Source: Lepidodermella squamata (lineage: Eukaryota; Gastrotricha). Taken from it: a stretch of DNA of 64,000 nt. The notes under the pieces were generated by a model. The model ran no database searches and was not told where the DNA came from. It was given only the letters and a program-made list of their open reading frames with translations. This document shows positions 56,916 through 64,000 of the stretch, one piece after another (the first letter of the stretch is position 1; each line of letters opens with the position of its first letter). Location: contig JBLDXI010000043.1 in assembly GCA_047495785.1 (NCBI GenBank), positions 496,001-560,000 on the forward strand, in the 5' to 3' direction. Made by a program: the position numbers and the translations under genes.

Positions 56916-58771
56916 AAACTCTGCGATATCAGGAGCTTTTATGGTCGACAAAATAAATAATCAATATTTCCGATCGCTAATAAAATTCTGCAATAAAGAG
57001 AGGAAATAAAGTAGGGTTTGTGAATTTCGCGTTATATTTCCCGAGTTTTTTTTATACTTTTACCTACGGCTTCAAAGCACCAAAACGATTTGGCAATGAA
57101 TCTGATGTTTCGGCATTGAGCACATATCATCAATCCTAATTAAGATCAATCCCAATAATATTCATGAATACGAGTTTCCACAGGCCGATGAAATTCCAGT
57201 GACGCCATCCTAATTTGCAGCCTCCTTAACCGGGTTAAACCTTGGGATGGCCAAGGTGATTGAATTTTGAAGCTGGGATTTTAAATGAAATTTTTTGTTA
57301 TTTCAATTGGACGAGCTGTGTGTATTTCATGTAAATTGAAGCAATGAGAATCCAGGTTCCGTTTTAATCGTAAGTTCGTTAACCCCAAGCAGGACTGAAG
57401 ATCAGAGTAAAATAACAATGGCTAACCAGTCAAATCAAAGTCGCCCTGGTAACTAAGAAAAAAACTTGGCACTTATGACTCATCGCGTTATCATTTTGCA
57501 GCCTTCAGCGAGAAAGTTTTTCAAATACACATAATCCGGTGTCCGTCTCTTTCAGCGCGTTGCCATGACAACTGTCTTAAGACATGGCAACGGTCTATTT
57601 TTAGCTCTTGCATTCAATTACAGCCCTCGTTAAAGCTTTCCCTTGTTAAAAGACCGGGTCTGGCTCCCGACCCAGTGCTTTTATCGAGGGAGCACCGTAC
57701 ATTGACCCACCAAAATTGATTTTGACAAAATCAGCAGTTCGATACTACCTGCGGCTCAAATTCGAGAACGACCATGTGCTCCTAAAAACAGCCTACAAAA
57801 TTATCAACTCAAACAAAAACCTATACCGAAATATATTCTCCAACCTAGAAAGCGACGTCGAGCAACTCGGCGGCGCTGAGATCTTTCAAGCGACTTCTCA
57901 ATTTGAGGGTTTGTCTCATCTTGGGAAGTGGTACGAAAGATGGATTCAAAATGACAAGAGCTACACGATTAATTTTCTGAAAATTTCTTATCACAATTCA
58001 ATTTACACTGATGATTGCTTCGACAAACTGCAGCTCTACTCCAACACACAAAATGCTTTTTGGTCGGTAAATAATATCAGGACTCTGTGTATGATAAGAA
58101 CTAACTCCCTCCTGAAACCCTTCTGTTATATTAACAATTTTGGAATGAAATGCATATATTGTATAAAATTCGGAAATCCGCTAGTGACACCTTTCAGGTC
58201 TTACGCTGATACTATGGAACTGATATATCACATCTGCCTAGAATGTACTAATATTTCTCGTGAAAATAACACTCTTTTCCGTAAAACATTAATACTGACA
58301 ATAAAGAAGATTATATCTGCACTATTAATCGTACCATATCCTCGTGTAAAACCGTTAATGACTTGATATGTCTGTCTAATATTTTATCATTAGCTTCTAA
58401 TTTCCGACACCATCTGAAAAACTATACATACCCTAAATCGACAAGCTCGGACTAACCAGCTACTGTATAACTAATGATATGGCACGATGCTATTCTCAAT
58501 TACTATGTTAAAAAAAGCTGAATAAGGAAATAATTTGTGTACATCTCACTCTCTTACTGTATTGACCAAAAACTAAAACAAGTGATGACTTCATCCTAAT
58601 TTTCTCTCTTGGATTTTAAGCCCACCCGTGGCCGGCGTTAATTTATATTACTATTTCGAAATAAAACACCCTGCTTGTTTGTTTAGTTTTACAAGATTTC
58701 GAACCGACTTGAATCCTCAGCTATGGGCTACTATAATTGGATTTTATTTATTATTGGGGATTATTAGTAAC

Positions 58772-59816
58772 GGTGTTACGACAAGGTAGCCCAAGACAGA
58801 ATAGTCCCGACAAGTTATCACCGACTAGATAGCCCCGCGACAACTTATCAATTGAAAAATTAAAGTTTTGGGCGCCAAGGTAGCCCCTGCCAAAATAGCA
58901 AAAATTCGACGACAATTTAGCCCCGACAAAATTGCCAAGAACATTCGAGCACAAATTGAAGAAATGTATTTCCATATTTTCGTTGTATTTCTAGTTTAAA
59001 AACGACAATTCAGCTAGTAGCGTATGTTAGAGAATGGAATGAATGAGTTGTAGCCACCAGAAAGAGAGCACGAGTTCACGACTACATTTAATTCACTATT
59101 TGAGGATATATTCAGCCGCCCTTACCTAACAACAATCGCATTACGGCAAAGAGGACATCGCTTATTAGCCGGAACGTTTAAAGAGTCGTTGCCAACGAAG
59201 GCAGTTTTTAACCAGCCTCGTACGCAGCTTTTGCAGAATACGTGTCCACAGCGTAGAGCTCTTGGGTGACGGGCCTTCTCCTTGCAGATGCTGCATTCGA
59301 GAACTCTTGATAACGGATCATCCGGTGAAGTCTTGCCGTTTTCTTGCTGCGACGGGTCAGGTGGTTGCTCAGGTTGGTGGCCGTGTTCGCGATCAGAATC
59401 GACGGCTTGAATGCTCTCCAAACCGACGAGGCACATCAGAATGACGATGGAGAATTTCATGATTGAAAAGAATGTTTTCGAAAAAGGGATGTTTAGTGAC
59501 CAGCGGCGCCCAGGTTTTTAAACCTGAATTCGGCGCCCATGTGCATTGTTTACGCGTTAATTAGCTGACTTGGCGGCAAATAAGCAGTGTTATCGCGCTA
59601 ATGAGTCGTGTGTTAGAATGTCGCGTGTTGAATTGTCGCTGGATTAATTAATATTTCGGGCCAAAAAGTCGCCAATGAATTGTCGCGGAGAAAAATAATT
59701 TTTATTCGGGACCAATTGTCACGGGCTGTTTTGTTTTTGGGATAGCCAGTCCGGTCTATTTTGTCGGGGCTATTTTGTCGGGATTATTTTGTCTTGGGCT
59801 CACTTGTCGTATAACC
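58772..59816. mobile_element. 1.05 kb inverted-repeat element carrying a RING-finger gene
   Basis: Flanked by the 8-bp direct repeat TTAGTAAC (58764-58771 and 59817-59824). Ends are GGTGTTACGACAAG and, inverted, GGTTATACGACAAG, then AGCCCAAGACA(A/G)AATA. Inward, both ends carry runs of CGACAAAATAGCCCC-like units. The RING gene at 59122-59460 is the only coding content. Size, GG ends and 8-bp duplication parallel the element at 6092-7117, but the termini differ, so it is another family or subfamily. No transposase. Confidence 0.87.
59122..59460 (-). CDS. Signal-peptide RING-finger protein carried in an inverted-repeat element
   Basis: 112 residues from MKFSIVILMCLVGLESIQAV, a signal peptide or signal anchor, then a Pro/Gln/Asp-rich linker (residues 22-50). 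The C3HC4 RING follows at about residues 55-108: CSIC, then CGHVFCKSC, then CPLC. RING domains usually recruit E2 enzymes for ubiquitination in the cytosol, so a secretory leader in front of one is unusual. A type III anchored topology with a cytosolic RING is possible. The upstream GGTTTAAAAACC near 59,515 may serve as TATA. The stop overlaps a perfect donor (AG|GTAAGG), so the frame may continue by splicing. Confidence 0.75.
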   Translation of the reverse strand: MKFSIVILMCLVGLESIQAVDSDREHGHQPEQPPDPSQQENGKTSPDDPLSRVLECSICKEKARHPRALRCGHVFCKSCVRGWLKTAFVGNDSLNVPANKRCPLCRNAIVVR

Positions 59817-60006
59817 TTAGTAACTTGGCTACATTGAAATTCAGAACTTGCACAGGGTTCGTAGTTCCCTCAGTCCTCAGTTGAAACTACACATTTCTCA
59901 GCTGCGCTCTAACGTTTAACTAAATTAGGCTCCAATATAGAGTTCAAAATAACAAAATTAGAAAAACTTCGGTTTTCAATTCCAAACAGCCGTAAGAAAT
60001 ACTTGT

Positions 60007-61578
60007 TCAGAATGCTTTCAGGTAGAAAATGAAAGGTGATTGCGTTGTGAACTTACGTTCTTCAACTGTTGGCCTTGAAACTTCTGCCATCGCAGAGCTG
60101 TTCGTGTTAGCCATTGAATCATCAAGCAGCGTCTGGCCAAGTGCTTCAAGCATCCGTTCAGCAAAGTATGGTCGCTCCAGTTCAATGGCGAGGAGATACG
60201 GCGTCATTCCTTGTGAATTCCGCAGTCTGAAGTCGAATTTGGTATCCTTGAGAAATAAATTCAGTGCCTCGGTGTTATTCTCGATAACAGCGTGATGGGC
60301 GGCCGAATTAAGCGATTTGTCAACTGCATTTCTTTCCGCGCCGTGATTCAACAAAAACTTTATAAATTTGGCGCTGTTACGCTGCATGACTGCAACATGA
60401 AGAGCCGTAAGGCCGCTGTTCTCTGTTTTCGCGTTCACGTCCACTAAGGGCAAATTGATCAGATCGGCAGCTAGTTTGTCTGTGGCCAGATGTAAAAGGC
60501 CGTAGAAATTGTTATCAACAGCCCTATGATCGGCTGAAAATTCCGCATATAATGCTCGTGTTGTTTTCGGACACGACGAAGACACAGCACGAAGAAACGG
60601 CGTCATACCCCGCGAATCACGGCTTTCAATGATGTCAGATGATGCGTCGTACAATGTGGCGACCATTTCCGAATCGGAAGCTTGCCACTCTTCGCAGCTT
60701 CCTTCAACCAACGAATGCAGAGGTGTTTCAGAATTCGGCTCACTTCTAGCCATAACATCAGCTCCCTGGGCTAGTAGCAGCTTAACATAAGCCGCGTGTC
60801 GATAGAAAGCAGCTGCGTGAAGAGGCGAACCGATGCTTCCGTTGCCATACAAACAACGACCTTCTGTTATTGGATACGAACGCTTTACCATTTCTTGAGA
60901 AAAATTAATACTTCCGTTAATGGCTGCCCAGCATGCCGGAATCTGGCCATGACTGTCCTGGGCAGAGGCATTGAAGTAACTCTCGAGTTGAAGAAATTCG
61001 GGGAAATCCCATTCAGCTGCTGAATGCGATAGATGTTTTCCTTCGAAAACATCCAGGCCAATGTCTCGAAGTTTGAAAAGGTTTGCCAATGCGCCGTAGT
61101 TTTTCTGTCTGACCAAAAAATGGCTCAAAGGCGTGCCGTTAGCATCGAGTCGCGAAGTGTCCGCGAAATAATCAATAAGAAGCGCTTGTATATCTGCAGT
61201 AGCATGGAAAATAGCAGTGCGGTTGTGATAATCGACAGCTTCAATCACCGCCCTTACGTCATTGGTCAGGTCCTTTTCAGATTTCGGCCGTTTAGCCGCT
61301 GGTAGGAAGTGCTCGAAGACTTGTGTACTGTTGGACATGGCGACTTGGTGCAGCGGGGTCCACCCGTAAGCATTGCGAATTTCAGCCAGATGGACGCCTT
61401 CGAAGTTTTCTTCGATGATAGCGTCTACATCTGCGACACTGTCCTGTTTAACAGCTTCGAAGAGTGCTTTAATTCCTGCAGACTTGACTTTTGCAAGTGA
61501 CTGGCTGTGCAATTCAAATCCATTCCCAGCGCAGAATAGTGTTAGGATAGCGAACGTTATTGAGGCTGGGCGATGCAT
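60007..61578 (-). CDS. Secreted ankyrin-repeat protein
   Basis: 523 residues in one exon. MHRPASITFAILTLFCAGNG is a clear signal peptide. About ten degenerate ankyrin repeats follow across residues 35-480, with motifs such as YGWTPLHQVAMSN, SPLHAAAFYRHAAYVKLLLA, ETPLHSLVEG and LTALHVAVMQRNSAKFIKFL. Nine N-glycosylation sequons (NST, NRT, NGT, NAS, NGS, NFS, NGS, NNT, NSS) fit passage through the ER. Ankyrin proteins are normally cytosolic. No membrane anchor is seen at the C-terminus. A strong donor (GAAC|GTAAGT) lies about 14 codons before the stop, so further exons may follow. Function unknown. Confidence 0.85.
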   Translation of the reverse strand: MHRPASITFAILTLFCAGNGFELHSQSLAKVKSAGIKALFEAVKQDSVADVDAIIEENFEGVHLAEIRNAYGWTPLHQVAMSNSTQVFEHFLPAAKRPKSEKDLTNDVRAVIEAVDYHNRTAIFHATADIQALLIDYFADTSRLDANGTPLSHFLVRQKNYGALANLFKLRDIGLDVFEGKHLSHSAAEWDFPEFLQLESYFNASAQDSHGQIPACWAAINGSINFSQEMVKRSYPITEGRCLYGNGSIGSPLHAAAFYRHAAYVKLLLAQGADVMARSEPNSETPLHSLVEGSCEEWQASDSEMVATLYDASSDIIESRDSRGMTPFLRAVSSSCPKTTRALYAEFSADHRAVDNNFYGLLHLATDKLAADLINLPLVDVNAKTENSGLTALHVAVMQRNSAKFIKFLLNHGAERNAVDKSLNSAAHHAVIENNTEALNLFLKDTKFDFRLRNSQGMTPYLLAIELERPYFAERMLEALGQTLLDDSMANTNSSAMAEVSRPTVEERKFTTQSPFIFYLKAF

Positions 61579-62520
61579 TATTTTTTAATCCCGTTAAATT
61601 GTCTATTGAATGAATAAAGAAGCATATGTTCATCTTCTTTCAATGATCTAAGACTTATTCCGGGTTAGCATGAATGACAAAGGCGACTGCCGAGTATTGC
61701 TACTTTTTAAAACCTCCAAATGTCGAGAATGAAAACGTTTCAAACTTGAAACAGGGAGAAGTGAAATCTCGAGAATCATGAGAATTAAGGCGACAGCATC
61801 CTCGAAAAAAAGGATGGCTTTACTAATTAACACTTTCAACCCCCATCGAAATTTAAAACGCCGCACATTCTAATTTGAATATCTAATAGCAAACTTGTAA
61901 CAGGCTATAACATGTTCAGCACCCACCAATTAAAAAAATAGCAGCAAGCGCTGAATCACAGCGGAATCGCTCTGTTTTCTGTGTTGAAAACCTAACGAGG
62001 CATGGATAATTTATTCTGCGTTTGTTTTTCAATTTCGCTGTTGTTTTCTAATAAAAAATTGACCTTTCACGCACTACTGAATCAGCCGCAGGTATACTCA
62101 GATTTTGCGCATTTGCCCAAACTTACGGCAGCTGAAACGTCCATTTTTTACAATAGGGTAAAAGCATGCTCTCAATTTTATCAGGTAAGGAAGCTATATT
62201 GCTTGAAAGCTTCTCAGCTCTCTATACTGAGACGACATACATCATGAAACTATATCATTGTGGGCTATTGGCAGCAAGCAACATCGATATCCATCTTTTA
62301 TTAGCGTGATGAATGCGTTCCTGGTTTACACTCTATTTTGAATCGCCTGTCACGCGAGCGGACAGGGTAATTTTCCTAACAGAGCGCGAAGTACGGGGGG
62401 AATGAGGGGTATCGTACCCCCCAGTTCGGCCGAACCTAAAAATTTCCCCCTAAAGATTTGCGACAAATGGGAATCTGATTTATTCCGCAATAATAACTTG
62501 AAAATTTGGCGAAAAAGCAA
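61579..62520. other. Intergenic, no gene seen
   Basis: Contains the upstream region of the secreted ankyrin gene and a small GC-rich patch at 62,390-62,430 with the palindrome GGGGTATCGTACCCC. Confidence 0.4.
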
Positions 62521-62525
62521 ATGAA

Positions 62526-63245
62526 ATGGACCCGTGGTTATTATTCATATTTTCAAAACGTTGTTGTTATGAAGCCAAGCTGATGGCGAGAGGTTTGCAA
62601 GCATGTCACATCTGCTCGAAATCATCATCACTAAATTCAAATTGTAACCGTGAAACGTTTCAACACGCCATGTTAGAGCCCATTTTAAAGAATTTGCGTT
62701 TGAACACTATCAAGAGATTTTTACAATGGAAAATACAGACAACATCAGGCCATTACGTCTACATTTTCGGCGAGGACAACTCGTCATGGGTCGCCTTGGA
62801 TCCTATTAGGGACGATACAGAGCTTGAAGCAGCTCGCCATCTCATGAACTCTTCGATAAGTCGCGGCGACTGGTACCGCCATTTACGGCCTTTATCCCCG
62901 CAGGAATTCCGTAATAATTTCGCGAAAATCGGCAACCCAAACTTTCAATGGTTCGTCATGACCGGGTCGGAGAAATTCGCGAAGAAAACCGGGCGAATAA
63001 TTGCGACTGCTCGAGTTGAGCTCATCCCGTACCACAACAAACGAGACCGCCGTCTCATGTCAGCGTTCATTTTCGCAAATGCCGACTACGCGTCGCATGA
63101 CTTCACGATTTGGAAGGTGTTCGATTGGTTCCTGCGGTACCCGGCCTTTGGCTTCACGGACAGGTCGCCGATCAAATCAGTGCTGGTCATGAACAATCGA
63201 ACCGCTTTTATTATGGATTTTTACAATAATGATTTGTTTGTTTAA
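62526..63245 (+). CDS. Unknown protein, single exon
   Basis: 239 residues from ATG at 62526; an inner ATG at 62671 (MLEPILKNLR) is an equally good start, since the first 48 residues are Cys/Ser-rich and unlike the rest. The later part alternates strands and helices (HYVYIFGEDNSSWVALDP; RDRRLMSAFIFANADYASHD; FWRYP-like WFLRYPAF; SVLVMNNRTAFIMDF) and may be a compact alpha/beta enzyme, perhaps an acyltransferase, but no diagnostic motif is visible. AATAAA directly after the stop (about 63,252) supports a real gene. Confidence 0.65.
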   Translation: MDPWLLFIFSKRCCYEAKLMARGLQACHICSKSSSLNSNCNRETFQHAMLEPILKNLRLNTIKRFLQWKIQTTSGHYVYIFGEDNSSWVALDPIRDDTELEAARHLMNSSISRGDWYRHLRPLSPQEFRNNFAKIGNPNFQWFVMTGSEKFAKKTGRIIATARVELIPYHNKRDRRLMSAFIFANADYASHDFTIWKVFDWFLRYPAFGFTDRSPIKSVLVMNNRTAFIMDFYNNDLFV

Positions 63246-63839
63246 TGATTGATTAATAAACTTCTTTAATAATAGGGCCAGTCTTTTTTATCAATTTTAC
63301 TGTTTTTCGAACTTTGGCGAGTTTTAAAGTGAGCTTTCTTTTTCTGCATTTCTCGAATTTGACTTCTCGAAAATCCCCAAGGGAATTCCCAAAAGCTTAT
63401 TCTTTATCTTGACGAAAAGACGGAAACAATGTCGAATGGAAACCCAGAGGGCAGTCCAGCGCCGCTTTTAGTGTAATTTCTATAAAATATAAAATATAAC
63501 TTCAGCCGTACTCGTGTATTTCGTTTCATATCTCAGTCCCTTCACTCCACAACAGACATAAATTACTCAATTCTCAGCAAAATCAATGTTATAACGTTGG
63601 ACAAGTGCCAATTGTAGATCGCCTAAGGTAATTTAGAGCGGCAGCTAGGTCGCGCCATCGATTAAACGCATTTTCTACTGCGAACCCCTTGTTTTTTCGT
63701 TTAGTTTATTGTCTTTATGCAGTTTGTCGAATCGATGAGCTGCCATCATCATTTATTATTAACGTAAGTCTTTATTCTTTTATCCCCTGCTGAGATAGAG
63801 TCCAGCCTAATAACGCCTTTTTTCTCTCCACGTAAAGAA
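63246..63839. other. Intergenic, no gene seen
   Basis: Spacer and presumed promoter of the last gene. No TATA box is obvious. Confidence 0.35.
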
Positions 63840-64000
63840 ATGTTTGCTATTAGCTGGAAAGATTTTGCTCGGGATAAACTGCTTCCAATATCCTATGCGA
63901 CTTACACGAAGTTGCAAGACGTTTCGACAAGCGAAATCTACGACAGGGCGAAACACATAGAACTTGAGCTCAACTTACAGAAATTCGTCGAACGATTGAA
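63840..64000 (+). CDS. Start of an unknown gene, cut by window end
   Basis: An open frame from ATG at 63840 (MFAISWKDFARDKLLPISY) runs to the window edge, 53 codons. The composition is helical and charged (YDRAKHIELELNLQKFVERL). Too short to assign. Confidence 0.5.
   Translation, partial: MFAISWKDFARDKLLPISYATYTKLQDVSTSEIYDRAKHIELELNLQKFVERL

Larger units (their letters stand above)
54323..57697. mobile_element. 3.4 kb pogo/Tigger-like DNA transposon remnant in LINE B
   Basis: Termini CAGTGCTCCCTCGTTA and, inverted, CGGTGCTCCCTCGATA; TA is duplicated at 54321-54322 and 57698-57699. The CCCTCGTTAA word repeats near both ends. CAGT-type ends with a TA duplication fit the pogo branch of Tc1/mariner. 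No transposase frame remains; the interior holds a minus-strand LINE fragment and a dispersed repeat, otherwise AT-rich non-coding DNA. Confidence 0.8.
45650..58690 (+). pseudogene. LINE B: 5'-truncated LINE split into three by later insertions
   Basis: Pieces at about 45650-46567, 54201-54322 and 57698-58690 read as one reverse transcriptase and C-terminal region related to LINE A. Piece 1 holds FVDFSSAFD, GVRQGDPLSPLLF and YADDLVLMA. Piece 2 holds GGFWGQ and IPTSARDELVKREYY. Piece 3 resumes with a DPP tract and ends NYTYPKSTSSD, matching the LINE A C-terminus. Aligning to LINE A shows no residues lost at either break. There are also stops and frameshifts (about 45,735, 46,440 and 58,300). 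AATAAA near 58,661 lies in the 3' tail. Confidence 0.88.

Noticed and set aside
62390-62430. GGGGTATCGTACCCC as a terminator hairpin
   Set aside because: Short stem, eukaryotic context and no associated transcript end.
1-64000. CRISPR arrays, bacterial operons, rRNA genes
   Set aside because: None seen; the gene structures are eukaryotic throughout.

Overview
The window is animal nuclear DNA. Genes have introns, TATA boxes and AATAAA signals, and the surroundings are full of transposon remains. The myosin has a Gly/Lys-rich loop 2 like that of nematode muscle myosins and there is no sign of vertebrate features, so an ecdysozoan invertebrate (nematode- or tardigrade-like) is my best guess. 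Intron acceptors are not the strict TTTTCAG of Caenorhabditis, so I do not place it further.

Layout. 1-10,746 (minus): eleven exons of a striated-muscle myosin heavy chain, the rod running off the left edge; its fourth-exon acceptor intron houses a 1.0 kb inverted-repeat element carrying a C2H2 zinc-finger gene. 10.7-13.6 kb: GC-rich intergenic DNA, presumably the myosin 5' region. 13.7-15.6 kb (plus): a complete three-exon cytochrome P450. 16.5-24.2 kb: a full-length tRNA-derived SINE, a secreted PAN-like protein, two paralogous small secreted proteins of unknown family, an 866-bp TA-flanked MITE with a tRNA-like gene inside, and an ankyrin-SOCS-box protein (minus). 26-43.5 kb (minus): ankyrin exons, interrupted by a full-length LINE (26.9-31.7 kb), a secreted Sushi/CCP protein flanked by two TTAA-type MITEs, and several foldback elements. 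The exons at 42.7-43.4, 40.0-40.5 and 38.9-39.6 kb repeat the same module in compatible phase and may form one gene.

45.6-58.7 kb is one 5'-truncated LINE copy cut into three pieces by a 7.6 kb element and a 3.4 kb pogo-like element. Its reading frame lets both insertion points be placed to the base. 58.8-59.8 kb is a second ~1 kb inverted-repeat element with an 8-bp target duplication, this one carrying a signal-peptide RING-finger gene. 60.0-61.6 kb (minus) is an ankyrin-repeat protein with a signal peptide and nine N-glycosylation sequons. 62.5-63.2 kb and 63.84 kb onward hold two unrecognised genes.

The main themes are secreted small proteins and ankyrin proteins expanding locally, and mobile elements that carry, split or flank host genes. 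The strongest candidates for something new are the pair of ~1 kb inverted-repeat elements with zinc-binding cargo genes, the small secreted paralog pair, and the secreted ankyrin protein. All calls come from reading the sequence; no database search was run.
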